Positions 1 to 15,897 of a stretch of DNA of 64,000 nucleotides are shown here, one piece after another. Origin of the DNA: Megalonaias nervosa (taxonomy: Eukaryota; Mollusca; Bivalvia; Unionida; Unionidae); NCBI GenBank assembly GCA_016617855.1, contig JAECUM010031594.1, positions 1 through 64,000 on the forward strand, given 5' to 3'. The notes below the pieces were generated by a model. It was not told where the DNA came from and ran no database searches. It saw only the letters and a list, made by a program, of their open reading frames with translations. The position numbers and the translations under genes are program-made. Positions within the stretch are counted from its first letter, which is position 1; every line of letters starts with the position of its first letter.

Positions 1-1393
1 ATATATATATATATTACGGAGGAAGGAAGCGTAGTCTTTGATCATATAGCAATCTTTTATTTGCGCCCACTTTAGAACGGCAACAATGCAAATATGAATC
101 CTCTCTGTCTTACAGAATCATCGAGAATGCAACATTTATCGAGAATTAGTCGGCAGACTTCTGTCTGGTGCACAGGAGGAAGAAAATTATTCACCGATAT
201 ACAGCACATTTGGATCCCAGCCTCAATCACTTAACTAGGGAAATCCCACAGCTTTAAGGAAATTACAAACCCATAATAGATTTCATGTAAATAACTGATA
301 CAACGTAATTAGAAATGTATGATTGTGTCGCGCATTGTGTTGCCATGCCGTACTTTCAGGAGCAGCTTACGTACCTCCCGTCACGGTGAATTTATCGGCA
401 ATTGATATTTATTGATGAACTTTTATAATGATAAAAATAAAGGCTATCAACGCTTTTTCAGTATATAAGGAAATATTTCACGATTGCAACTGTATTGACA
501 TGAGTGAAATATGTCCTTATATTTACTCAAAACAACGTAGATTTTCATTTATCTCACATGTAATAGGCAAGAAGACTTCAATTCACAGTACTATTTCGAC
601 GAAGAGAAGTTCCGAAATGTAAAGTAAGTTTAGGACAGCGGCTTTGTACAAATTTATCTTTTAAAGAATAATGCTTCAAATTGTGTGTTTTGTCAAAGTA
701 ATGACCTTTTTCAAACTAGAATGACATTTTCGTGAACAGATTTCTTAGCTGATTGATAGAGTGTTGGGTTTGAGATTCTGTACAAATTTCACAGAGCTGT
801 TACGTCAGAGAGATTTCAGTGCCTAACATCTTTAAACAAAAGATTTTAATGAGTGTGAGTTTTTTGGGTTTTTTTTTGTTTTTTGTTTGTTTTTTTTTTG
901 TTGTTGTTTTTTTTTAGATTTGGGTATGTTGTTAATTTCTGCATTCAAACCCTGTACAGTCTAGCTCGATAGCAGAAGTCGCACCCAAACTTCGATTGTG
1001 ACTTAATTTCGGTTTGCAATCAACACTCATCAATGCCCGATTTCTTCATTGTTTTCAGACATGTTTATCCTTGTGCTGAGGGTTAGATTCGATACTTAAA
1101 CAATTTTATTGCTATATTTTTTCACACCTATTTTTTCCTAAAACTGTCCATTTGTCGTTGAGCCTTAAAGACATACGATACTGTACCGGTGACAGAATAT
1201 CGAATAGAAACAGTTCATGTATGTTTAGTCACTAATAAGGTACATAATTCATGTGGGGAAAAGTAATTCAAAAACTTTAATAATTGAAGACTACATCTTC
1301 TTGTTTGGTGTTCATATGCAGGCATTTGTTTATGTTCACTCCTAATTAATTCAATAAATACGTACTATAAGATCGGCAGTCATGACAAATTTT
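1..1393. other. AT-rich DNA, no gene recognised
   Basis: It holds an (AT)7 run at the window edge (1-14) and a T-rich tract with scattered G at about 857-916. Short open frames show no domain, splice pattern or codon bias that I recognise. Confidence 0.6.
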
Positions 1394-1699
1394 GACCGCT
1401 CCGGTGGACTAAGTGGTTAGTGCGTCCGCCTCGGATGCGAGAGGTCGCGGATTCGAACCCCGACCCAGTCATTCCAAAGACATAAAAATGGTACTTGCAG
1501 CTGCCTCGCTAGGCGCTCAGCATTAAGAGGTTAGTGTTTGGACTAGTCGGCCTGTTGTAAGAATAATGTGACTGGGTGTGACATGATGCTACGTGTCTGT
1601 GGCATGATGCCCCAGTGCTAGACATCACAATAAACTGCTACACTGCAGACATCATAGCTAAAGTATGAAAAACTGTTAAAGCTACATTAAAAATCAAAA

Positions 1700-1741
<42 letters not shown>

Positions 1742-1742
1742 T
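1394..1742 (+). mobile_element. tRNA-derived SINE, family A, copy 1
   Basis: The head is tRNA-like, with an A-box-type segment (ACTAAGTGGTTAGTGCG) and a B-box-type segment (GGATTCGAACCCC), followed by a body shared with the copies at 30131 and 53721 (shared words include GCATTAAGAGGTTAGTG and ATGTGACTGGGTG). It ends in a (CA)n tract at about 1702-1740. The flanks carry an 11-bp near-identical direct repeat, TGACAAATTTT (1383-1393) and TGATAAATTTT (1743-1753), with one mismatch. That fits a target-site duplication from LINE-mediated insertion. The internal promoter is RNA polymerase III type by family knowledge. No protein is expected. Confidence 0.88.
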
Positions 1743-1768
1743 TGATAAATTTTAAGATCTGTTCAGCC

Positions 1769-1770
<2 letters not shown>

Positions 1771-1848
<78 letters not shown>
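1771..1848. repeat. (AG)n microsatellite
   Basis: About 78 bases of AG dinucleotide with one interruption near 1836. It lies just downstream of the SINE and its duplicated target. The predicted Leu/Ser frame on the minus strand is an artefact of the repeat. Confidence 0.97.
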
Positions 1849-5939
<4,091 letters not shown>

Positions 5940-5944
5940 GTGAA

Positions 5945-6178
5945 GAGGAATTTTAATTTCGGATGGTTCAAGGACGTTAAACCGTTTGCTGAAGTGTTTC
6001 TTGCAAATACGGTTCGCGATGGAAATGATGTGGGTTCGAATTCTACAATCGGACCAGCCTTGGTAGGCAACCGTGCCGTGTCCTTGGGCAAGGTACTTTA
6101 TTCCGATTGCCCCGCATTAAATAACCTGCTTGTGTTGTTGCGCCGTAAGACAACAAACAATACCAACCAAATCAATTT
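5945..6178 (+). mobile_element. tRNA-derived SINE, family C (degenerate)
   Basis: It has a B-box-like stretch (TGGGTTCGAATTC) near 6030, then a body with CTTGGGCAAGGTACTTTA that matches, in style, the GGGCAAGACACTTCA segment of the minus-strand copy at 56108-56280. The end reads GCGCCGTAAGACAACAAACA, a degenerate form of the GGCGTTAAACAACAAAC tail seen in other SINEs here. The A box is weak and no clear target duplication was found. An 81-codon open frame across it is incidental. Confidence 0.6.
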
Positions 6179-6553
6179 TGAATGAGAGAGAGAGATGTTC
6201 TTCGTTGAATGGATCAAGCAGCTTTATTATATGAAGATAAGAGGACAAGGACCATATCTTCGGTCTTAGGTTCCATGCCTTACAGGGTCATATTATAAAA
6301 TTTTAACTTGATTCATAACCTAGTTATACTTTATTGTGCCATGCAGCTTTTAAAAGGAAATATAAAGGTGGCTCCCCGAGCAATACTTACCTCATCTTGG
6401 TAACCAGTCAAGCAGTCAAACCATCGTATATGTTGAGTATTGGTTTATAAATCTTGATTTGATGTTCTCTTCACACCCACATCGGGTGTTTCAAGTTACT
6501 TAATAACCAGTAAACGACACTGACAATTAAAGGCTCTGACATCTGAAAAGCCA

Positions 6554-7137
6554 GTATAAATGCTCAGCTTTACAATACTTCAATGGTTATAACTGTTCAA
6601 CTTTACAATACCTCAATGACTGTGAATGTTCAACTTTACAATACCTCAGTGACTATGAATGTTCACCTTTACAATACCTCAGTGGATATAACTGTTCAAC
6701 TTTACAATACCTCAATGACTATGAATGTTCAACTTCATAAGTACTTAATGTCTATGAGTGTTCGTATTTAGAATACACAAACAGCTATGAATATTCAGCT
6801 TTACAATACTTCAGTGACTATGAATGTTCAACTTTACAATACCTCATTGGATATAAATGTTCAATTTTACAATACTTCAATGGATATAAATGTTCAACTT
6901 TACAATACTTCATTGACTGAATTTTTAACTTTACAATACCTCAGTGGATATAAATGTTCAACTTTACACTACTTCAGTGACTGAATGTTCAACTTTACAA
7001 TACTTCAATGAATGAATGTTCAACTTTACAATACCTCAGTGGATATAAATGTTCAACTTTACAATGACTCAGTGGAATGTTCAACTTTACAATACCTCTG
7101 AATATAAATGTCCAACTTTAAAATACTTCAATGGCTA
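6554..7137. repeat. 33-bp minisatellite, about 17 copies
   Basis: The unit is roughly ATGAATGTTCAACTTTACAA followed by TACCTCAGTGACT. The word CTTTACAATAC recurs at 33-base spacing, with indels in the later copies. Because 33 is a multiple of three, a long frame with an 11-residue repeat (VQLYNTSMTMN) stays open. I read that as a by-product of periodicity, since indels change the frame within the array. Confidence 0.92.
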
Positions 7138-8002
7138 CCTCTCAAGTCAAATTGATCGAATTTTTGGGAAATCTGAATACAGCAGTTTACCCTTTGTCGG
7201 TCACAAGAAATCAACGTTCTGGCCTCATATGAAAGGAAAGGAACTGAACCCCATTTTTGGAGAAAGTTCATTGCAATGTGGCCCACATGAAATATTCTTA
7301 TTAAAAATATATGGTTCTGCATATTTCCCTGTATTGATGTCATCATCTTTTATACTAATTATAATATTTGGTAAAAAAGAATTAATATGTTATATGGCAA
7401 AAATTAATGTACGCACGCACGCACATACATGCATGCATACAGACAGACAGACAGACAACTGTATTTAGGTTTCTAAATAGATGCATAAAATCAGAGCTTT
7501 TTACAACCCAAATTAATCAAGTATGAATCGTTTAAATGCATTACTAAACGTGCAATATAGCACAAGCAAATTGCCTCGTGAATTATAACAGTATTACTGA
7601 TGCGTAAATTGGAGGAAACGGTTTACGATCGATGAGTTGGTTACGAACATATTTCAACAACAAGTCAACCAGATCGATATTCTTGTCTGTTAAGTTGTAT
7701 ACAATATTCTTGATGTGCGTCAACAAATATATAAAATCTTCATGTTCGCAGCGAGAATGGATTTTTAATGTTGCGGGGTTTTTTTCAGGAACTTGGTATA
7801 TATATATTTAATCAAATAAAAATATTCCAAAATGTATTGCAAGCATGTGTGAGTAAACGAAAAAGGATGACGGAAGAAAAAAACTTCTTTGACTGGAACG
7901 TAAGAGAATCAACTGACTGACTATCGAAAACGGTAGCATGGCTTGTCAGTGCTAACCCGGCAAACGGAACTGACATACAAGGTCCTCCTGGCCCCACAGC
8001 AA
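7138..8002. other. Unique DNA with a short tetranucleotide patch
   Basis: The patch at about 7410-7458 is a run of ACGC, ATGC and AGAC tetranucleotides. The 139-codon frame at 7049-7468 begins inside the 33-bp array and has no recognisable domain. Confidence 0.5.
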
Positions 8003-8216
8003 CAGTGGCGTAGCTTGGGAAGAGCAGGGGGGGGGGGGACAGTTGTCCCGGGCGCCATGTGCCAGGGGCACCAAAATGAGGAAAATACAACTATTCGTTA
8101 TCTCAGATGCACTCGAAGGGGGCGCCAAGTTTATGTTTTGTCCCCGGGCGCTAAGTACCGGGGGCGCCAAGTTTATGTTTTGTCCCCGGGCGCTAAGTAC
8201 CCTCGCTACGCCACTG
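8003..8216. mobile_element. hAT-type MITE with intact ends and 8-bp TSD
   Basis: The left end reads CAGTGGCGTAGC and the right end is its reverse complement, GCTACGCCACTG. An exact 8-bp direct repeat CACAGCAA flanks the element at 7995-8002 and 8217-8224. Eight-base target duplications and CAGNG-type ends are diagnostic of hAT transposons. At 214 bp it cannot encode transposase, so it is non-autonomous. The interior contains a 42-bp direct duplication (from about 8121 and 8163) built on GGCGCCAAGTTTATGTTTTG. Exact flanks imply a relatively recent insertion. Confidence 0.93.
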
Positions 8217-8299
8217 CACAGCAAGAGGAAAAAGACCCAAGTTCTCCAATTTGAGATAACCCAACATTTTTTTTTTATCATATATTCAATACTACAACA

Positions 8300-8330
8300 A
8301 CTACTACTACTACTACTAGTACTACTACTA

Positions 8331-8366
<36 letters not shown>
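8300..8366. repeat. (CTA)n microsatellite
   Basis: A trinucleotide run of CTA/TAC with a few interruptions (CTAGTA near 8317, CTACCA near 8332). Confidence 0.95.
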
Positions 8367-8760
8367 ATATTGACATATGCAGTTTAATAAGATGCTTTTT
8401 ACTATCCCCTATTTACAAATATTGATATGAGTTAATCTTTAGCCACGCTGAAAGTTTTCTGCTCATTAGAACGATGAAGTCAAAGTGACAATTATTCTAC
8501 TATTGTTTGATTATCTGCACACTATGAGATCGATTTATACTGACTGACTAAAGCATGAACTCTTGCACCATAACTGAAAGATATTGTCAATTATTGTTAC
8601 TCCCTCCGTTAATTATTTATGTAATGAGTTATTATTTTATGACTCATAAAATCCTATTCTCATGCGCAAGGAATGAAGTCATTTATAGGTCTGGCCTGCT
8701 CCTCAGTCCAGACAGTATAAAAAAATGTAATAAATTAATGTTGTCGAGTGGATACGCGTG

Positions 8761-9020
8761 CCATCCAATTGTACAGTTTGTAGGACCTAACAGCTATGTC
8801 ACATGGATCCTGCCATCCAATTGTACATTATGTAGGACCTAACAGCTATGTCAGATGGATCCTGCCATCCAATTGTACAGTATGTAGGACCTAACAGCTA
8901 TGTCACATGGATCCTGCCATCCAATTGTACATTATGTAGGACCTAACAGCTATGTCAGATGGATCCTGCCATCCAACTGCACAGTATGTAGGACCTAACA
9001 CCTATGTCAGATGGACCTCA
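8761..9020. repeat. 52-bp tandem repeat, 5 copies, dimeric order
   Basis: Units begin with CCATCCAATTGTACA at 8761, 8813, 8865, 8917 and 8969, an exact 52-base period. Variants alternate: units 1 and 3 have ACAGT with TCACATGG, while units 2 and 4 have ACATTAT with TCAGATGG. The array is therefore a 104-bp A-B dimer repeated twice plus one more A-like unit. Each unit junction carries a GGATCC word. No coding role is apparent. Confidence 0.95.
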
Positions 9021-9287
9021 GGTCTGTGATCTTGCATTAATTCACACAAACTAATAATCGTTCTAGGCAGTCCGTCTTAGAAATTGTTGTTTATCTCCAC
9101 TAGTTAGAAATGTACTTTGATTAAAGGCTTAAAATGAATATAAAAAAATTGGTGTATATTTTATGGTTAATACTAGTTTTAGGGGACTATTTTTAAATGC
9201 CTGAATGTTTCACGAAGAGAGGTTTGTTCTTTGTTTGATGTCAAGTCATTCTCTTTAAATTCTCCCCTGGAATTACTGTTCTGGTTT

Positions 9288-9442
9288 ATTTGGTTTTTGT
9301 TGTGTTTAACGCCATTTTTTCAGCACATGATAGGCCGTAAGTGACGGCCGGTATATTTGGTGTAGGAAAAACCAAGAAAGGCCCCCTAGAGGAACAACTA
9401 ACCCAAGGGAGCGCCTTAGACCACTCAGCCACTAGGGGCCCT
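9288..9442 (-). mobile_element. tRNA-Leu-like SINE, family B, copy 1
   Basis: Read on the minus strand it starts GGCCCCTAGTGGCTGAGTGG, an A-box-type head, and ends with GAAAAAATGGCGTTAAACAC then ACAAAAACC. The B box is missing or strongly altered, so the head is internally damaged. The same tail type occurs in the copies at 33510 and 51111. A short TTTATT lies at both edges and may be a target duplication, but it is too short to be sure. Confidence 0.7.
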
Positions 9443-9474
9443 TTATTGTACAGTCGCGTATCAGCTAGCTTTAG

Positions 9475-9476
<2 letters not shown>

Positions 9477-9528
<52 letters not shown>
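9477..9528. repeat. (CA)n microsatellite
   Basis: About 52 bases of uninterrupted CA. It gives a Cys-Val frame on the minus strand that is not a gene. Confidence 0.97.
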
Positions 9529-9530
<2 letters not shown>

Positions 9531-12500
9531 AGGCGAGTAGCTAGACAATTTTTCGTCGTACTCAAATATAGAATGACGAAGGCATTCCCCTCGTCGCTTA
9601 TCGAACAACAAAGAAAATGGTTGCGTATATTCAATGTACACACTGGTCATGAACTAATGGAGTGATTTTTCTCATATTAAGGTTGATTGCAATGCTAACA
9701 AATCATTAAAATAATTGGTTTTAAATGTATGTATTTTCTTGTCAAAATTTTCGTACGCAGCTGCGTATCTGCGTATAGGCAATCAATCACGCGCCTGTAC
9801 ACCCTTACCAAATTAGCTATGTGCCATCCCAAAATAGGACTGAACAAGGTTCAAGGCAAGGGCTCGAACTACACGGGACCCCACTCGCTCGGCATACGTA
9901 AGTTAGCACTCTGATATATACACACCCCAACCCCATCCCTTTGCTAGGATATGACGAAAATGCACATACACGGAGATCTAACCATGAACTGACAGTTATG
10001 TACTTAAATGAATTATAATTATGCATTCACACTTATGGATATATAGGACTAACAACTACCAACTGACATCTATGTACATTCATTTGCATGGATTGACACC
10101 AGTTGTCAGACAATTCGAAGCAATAATGAACAAAGATGAAAAGATGATTTCTGTGAATAGGCGACTATTAATGTCTGATTAGGCTATTATCTTATATATT
10201 ATCGTTGAGAGTATTAAAGGAAATAAGTCGTAATATTAGGCGAGGCGACAAACTATCCGTTCGCTTTATATCAAGCACTTTTGTTCTGTTCTACAGTGAA
10301 AGCATCAGAAGAAAGCACATAACGATACAACAATTATTGTACAGCCTAAATATGCTATACCCCAACCCTCGCTTATCGTCAACAAATGCCAACTGCGTAT
10401 TTCAAGACTATTTCATTTCCATGTTAGATCGACACCCCTGCCTACCGCCATCCGCTATCCTAAAATTTCGACACAAAATGTTATGTTCAATATTAATTAC
10501 CTTTGTTATAATGTTAGTTATTTCAGCAAGGCGTTAGTATCTTATTTCTGTCTTTTATTAAGTTTTTCAAACAATCATTGTATTTATTTTAACTGTAATA
10601 CTTTAGGCCCCTTGCATGAAGCTGAGCGATATGTGTAAATCTAGAAACCAATGCAAATCCCATCCTGAAATGTGAGATTCCGTTGTAAAGAGGTCTAACA
10701 GGAAATAAAGTTTGCGTATCTAGTTTTGATATTAAAAATGAATCACGACTTTAAAATTTGGGATTTATTTGGATTTAAGACATATTAATAAAAACAAAAA
10801 ACAATCGTTTAATTTATGGAGAAATCTAGATGAGAAAAATTACGGCATTTTTCAACTAGAGATTGAGCGATATAAGCTTCAAGGATGGAGTCGTATTGCT
10901 GTTTCTTGATCCCATTTAAACTTATAACCGATATAAGTTGTACACTTTTACAATTATCAACGATTAAACTTAACTGATCATGAACTTATTAACCTTTTTT
11001 TTATATTATACGTATCATTCTTCACATTGATTATCTATCTGTCCTTGCTTGTAATAATTGGTCTGGTCAGAATTTCTACTATACCCCTGATCTCGTTAAA
11101 ACGCTAATTTTGTTTGTGCACAAATGTCGTTGTTTAAACGATTATAGACTTCATACACACGTACGTACAAGCACACATTTATAAACTAAATAGATATAGA
11201 GATTGGAGATTTTAATAGTTTGTTGGACATCAGCGAAACATTTAACTTTTTTGGTGGGAGGGAGGCATTAGGACACCAGGCTTAATAAATGGTGTGGTTC
11301 AATTTGTCTTTTCAGCCAAGATTTCGTAATGTCGTCAGCTTACGGTGATACCTTCACGACCATGACGAATTTTCTTAGCAAACTTATTCAATATGTTGCT
11401 ATTTTAGCTCATCCATTAATAATGCCTATATTTGGAAACACAAATCTTAAATATTTATGCATGAGATAAAGCTTACGCCTACAATTAAACTCACTATAAT
11501 GACACTGAATTTGCATGCTACATGTATTCTGAGCTGAAAACGGCTTACATATTTGCGTTCTTACGATACATTAATTGCAAGTTCTGGTACATCCCTTTTA
11601 TTTCCATTAATGTCGCTTTATCGTTTATCTCATTTATACGTGGGTTGAAAACTATTTGAAGAACAGGAAAGTAATTGGATATGGACTTTCACGCAGTGGT
11701 TTGAATACAAACTTCAATCAAAGTACTGGAAACACGTGTAGGTCAAAGGCCAATGGAATTATGATACACTGCTATAGAAACACCATTGGATAGAACTATT
11801 CTTTCAGAAGGAGTGAGAATACAACGATGGTTGTCATGGCAGCTATGCTTGATGTTTGGTCCACTGTATGTTCATAGAGGACTATATGCATCACCATGAG
11901 GAGTCTTTTAGAGCAAGTTTCATGTCAATATGACCATATGTTCGTTCGGAAGGACTAACAGCAGTAAAACTTTCAAGAATCAAGGTGGAGGTCCGATCAG
12001 CACCAGTAATATGGTAATAGGAATTTGAAATCGGTTTTCCCAAATCAAAAACCCCATGTAGATTCCCCTCAACCTTACCAAGCTTTATATTTTTTTAAAT
12101 GTTTTTTGTTTTTGTTTGTTTGCTTGTTTGTTTGCAAAAGTGTGTATCTGTGATCTGTGATCTGTGATTATTATAGCCCACGTAAGTCGGTGTGGAAGCC
12201 CTCGTCATGGGTTGGGAGCTGCAGTGCCATGGGATCGCAGACAGATCCATAAACGCTGGTAATACATAAATGATTTGCTATAAGAAAATTGAAATGGACT
12301 ATTATATAATGCCATTAGAAACTACACAGTTTGATACTATAGTATTGCCTAAGAATTTGCGACTACGGCTAATTCAGGAATTAAATTGTCAGACAATTGG
12401 CGTGTGTGTAACGTCAAAAAAAGATGGAATCGCCATTTGAGTAAATGCGTCATATCGATTCGTTAAAGAGGCCCAAAAGATGCTAAACAATTTTTCAAAG

Positions 12501-12785
12501 ACGTATTCGTAGTACCTTGATAAATGAACCGGGCTAGGAATCCCACTGGGGCAAGTAAGACTAAATGTTGGAGAAGAATATACTAGAGCACCAGAAATGT
12601 CATTATATGATATTTTGCAAGAAAATTTAAAGTCGTCAACGTTAAATGAGTCACCGACTGGAGTGAGTTTAACCGTGGGTGATCTTGAAGATAGTGACAA
12701 CCCCAGAGAAGACAGTGAAATATTCAACGAAGACAGTGAAGATGGAGTAAAAAGAGTAAATCAGTTAGAGAAATTCCTTCGGTAT
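9529..12785. other. AT-rich DNA, nothing firm recognised
   Basis: A GTTCGAGCC B-box-like word at about 9848-9870 (minus strand) hints at a worn SINE but lacks a matching A box and tail. The rest, including the 110- to 112-codon frames at 10205-10537 and 12389-12727, shows no domain I recognise. Confidence 0.45.
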
Positions 12786-13996
12786 TTAATATATAGATTT
12801 TTCTATTTTCGGCAACAGTGACCATATTAGAAGGTGGATCTGCATCTTTGTGCAAAATTCAGATGTCTTTATGTCCGGATTTTTTCTGCCAAATATGATC
12901 AAATTATTTTCAATAGTTTGGGTGAAAAATGCGTCTTCAGATTTTGTATTTTTAGTAACAGTGGCCATATTCGATGGCTGATCAGCATCAGTTGTATTAA
13001 TTTCAAAGCCATCTATGCCAGAATGTTTTTCTGTCAAATTTGGTATAGTTGAATTCAACGATTTTTTTAGATGACGTTTAAACGTTTTCTACTTTTTAAT
13101 AATGCAGCCATATGTGATTTCTGATTGGCATTATTTATGTGAATTTAGCAAGTGTTCGTGTCACAATGTTTCATGTCAAATTTGGTTGTATTCTTTTCAA
13201 TTGTTTTGGAGAAGAAGTCGTGTTTTAGTAACAGTTACAACATTTGTAAAAATTTGAAAGAAATTCATGCCAAAGTTCTTTCTGTAAAATATAATCCAGT
13301 TATGTCCAGCGATTTTGAAAATGTCATTTAAGGGTTATTCTAATTCTACTAACGGTGTCCATAAGTAATGGCAGATCAACATCATTGTACAAACTTGATA
13401 GCCATCTGCACCAGGATGCTTTCTGACAAATTTGGGCAAGTTCAGTTAAGTAGTTTTAGAAAAGAAATCGTTTAAAGTTTCAAGAATATTTTTAGTCACG
13501 ACTGCCGTATTTAATGGCTGATCTGCATACTTCGTACAAATGTTCAAGGTCTGCTTAATTATATAGATCAACAGTTTATTTAAGCCGTCGAAAGGTTCTC
13601 CATTTTTAGTAATGGTGGCTGTTTTATTTCGTTTTTCTTTTTGTAATGGCTACCATATTTGAAAGCAGACTGGCATAACTTGTGCAAAAGCCCCTTGTGC
13701 CAGGATGCATTCTTTCAAATTTGATCAAATTCTGTTCAGCGGTTTTTGAGAAGATGTCTACAAGGGCTTTAACTATTTTTAATAACGGCGACCAGATTTG
13801 ATGACAGATCGGCATCATTTGTACAAGTTTAAAATTCCTTCATGTCAGGGTGTTCTGTGCCAAACTGCGTTAAAACTGGTGTTCTGGTTTTTAGGAAAAC
13901 GTTTAAACTGACAGTTACTGACGGATGCACAGCAAACGACGGATGCGGGGTCGTATTATAGGCTGATTTGGTCTTACGGTCATCGAAGCTAAAAAC
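12786..13996. repeat. Ancient ~140-bp monomer array ending in hairpin
   Basis: At least eight diverged monomers of roughly 115-160 bp can be lined up. Each runs TTTTAGTAA, CAGTGGCCATATT, GGCTGATC.GCATCA, TTGTACAAA, GCCA.GATG, TTTCTGTCAAATTTG, then GTTTTGGAGAAGAAGTCG. Clear examples start near 12815, 12957, 13100, 13217, 13351, 13498, 13646 and 13785. The array finishes with GACGGATGC words (13919-13950) and an imperfect hairpin at 13960-13991 followed by CTAA. Repeats of this design are known to me as abundant in mollusc genomes, and the hairpin plus CTRR end is Helitron-like. Assignment to Helitron is inference. Confidence 0.6.
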
Positions 13997-14009
13997 TGTG
14001 TATAGTCAC

Positions 14010-14440
14010 TAAAGGAAGAAAAGTATATCATTGTGACGGTAGCAGTTGGTCACTGAGGTGATTAATATTCCTAATGTAAATACACTCATCAAATGTCATG
14101 ACTGTCCTCAATACAATATTCAAGGAAAAAAGCTAAATGCAACAACTTAACGTAATTGCTGTAACGTGGAATTTAGGTCACTGTGATATATGTTGCCCTT
14201 GGTGAGTAGTACCCTCCGAAAAGAACACACCCATTAAGTTTCATGACTTTACATGAATAGAAATTGAACTAAATGCAGAAACGTAATGTGGTGGCTGGAG
14301 GCTATAATCTAAGTAGCCATGACTTACTTTTGCCAGAGGTGAGTAGTGTCATCGTAGATGAAATACACCCATCAAGGCTCATGAATGTACGTTTAAAGGT
14401 GTCAGAAACGCAGAGCTATATACAGACACTTAATGTTAAT
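14010..14440. repeat. Second degenerate repeat array
   Basis: Three diverged units share the order GGTCACTG or GTGAGTAGT, then ACAC.CATCAA..TTCATGAC, then a stretch ending AGAAACGTAA or ACAACTTAACGTAA. CATCAAATGTCATGAC lies near 14087, CATTAAGTTTCATGAC near 14231 and CATCAAGGCTCATGA near 14371, about 140-145 bases apart. It adjoins the array that ends at 13996 and may be part of the same composite element. A 126-codon open frame at 14273-14653 runs into a poly(A) tract and is not treated as a gene. Confidence 0.5.
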
Positions 14441-15689
14441 CCTTATGATAAGAACAACAGTCGGAAAATCGATCCCTATTTTATCGTCCATGAACTACAG
14501 GCAAGACAAAAAAGACAAAAAAAAAAAAAAAAAAAAACAAAAAAAACCAAAAAAAAAAACAACTGTTTGATAGCTTGTTGCAGCAAAATGGAGCTTAGCT
14601 GTTATGTCCATTGCATAAATGACGTCATTGTAGTACTATGGACTTGCATTTAATAAATACTCTGCACATATCCATATTTTGAAGATTAAGAGGGTGTGGT
14701 AGTTGTGGTAATTTATACGTAGGACTATTGTTTGTACTAACTTTCCACCGTGCTATTTACATATTTCACTTTGTCACAGCAACGTCATTGGCCATTAGAA
14801 GTGATGAATGTACACATGATAGAGGTAATTGGCTTGGCACAGAAAGGACAGTCGAACAATGAGTAAAATTGGTGAGATATATGCGTGTTATACGGGACAC
14901 TGGAGGTAGGGAGACAGTGAGGTTTAATAGTAAGCACAGTGTAACGCAGTAACAAGAGATGTATGTACAGGTAAGTACAACACACCATTTTATCTCATTA
15001 TAAGGATCCTTGATACAACACGGTAACTTGTAAAAGGCGGATATGTTTATGAATCCCATTTCGTTTTCTAATACAGTGGTCCCCTTCTGTGATGTAGATG
15101 TTGTCTTAATCAAGGGATGAGCTCTGGCGAGGGATACAAAATAATTTTATTATGCTGTTGTGTGCTAGGCAATCTGGCCTTAAAGAGCAAAATATTTGGC
15201 TTCCAACGCACATCTGACAATGAATACTGCTTTTGTCCCAAAAAAAGAATGATAATGTGATCCGGAATATAGGCTGACCACATGGACGGACTTTTCCTGG
15301 ATTATACAGGTCTTTTGTCCTAGTTACGAATTCGAGACGGATAATGCTTAAGAACCATTTTTGGGGAGCGGGATTGAAAATGATCTCGTCAAATTGATCC
15401 TTTCTTTCTATTACCTGCTTCTATTACTCGATTTATATTTTCAAAGCATGCTTGGTATTTGAAAATACTGCAGACTGGAGGAATTAATAACAGAAAATAA
15501 CATGAAAATGGCGGTTAAGTCCAATTTCTGTCCTACTTCTGATACTTTCCTCAGTGCTTTATTTTGAAGGCGAATAATATTTTTAAATACAGATAAAAAT
15601 AAGGATAATTTACGAAATCTGTGTGGTATTACTAAAGATTCTGAAAACTTTTGCTGACTCCCCTTTGGCGCGTACAGGTTTCCTTTTCG
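14441..15689. other. AT-rich DNA with poly(A) tract
   Basis: A-rich tract with C interruptions at about 14517-14560. Otherwise nothing that I recognise. Confidence 0.5.

Positions 15690-15744
<55 letters not shown>
15690..15744. repeat. (CG)n-(CA)n compound microsatellite
   Basis: A short GCGCGCGCGC run passes directly into a CA run. Alternating purine-pyrimidine of this composition is the classical Z-DNA-prone sequence. Confidence 0.94.
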
Positions 15745-15746
<2 letters not shown>

Positions 15747-15897
15747 ATTAAATTGTGAATTTTCCAGCTTCTGAACACACACATATTAAATTGTAAATTT
15801 CAAAGTTCTGAACACAGCCCCCACACATATATATTAAATTGTGATTTTTCAAACACACATACACACATATTAAATTGTGATTTTTCAAACTTCTGAA
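15745..15897. repeat. ~38-bp minisatellite, about 4 copies
   Basis: Units are of the form TATTAAATTGTGATTTTTCA then AACTTCTGAACACACACA. Copies begin near 15746, 15784, 15828 and 15867. The CA ends of the units match the adjoining CA microsatellite. Confidence 0.8.

Noticed and set aside
7049..7468. 139-codon plus-strand frame
   Set aside because: It starts in the 33-bp minisatellite and ends in a tetranucleotide repeat; no domain between.
9829..9915. tRNA-like segment on the minus strand (GTTCGAGCC B box)
   Set aside because: No convincing A box, body or tail. It may be a SINE relic but is too weak to list.
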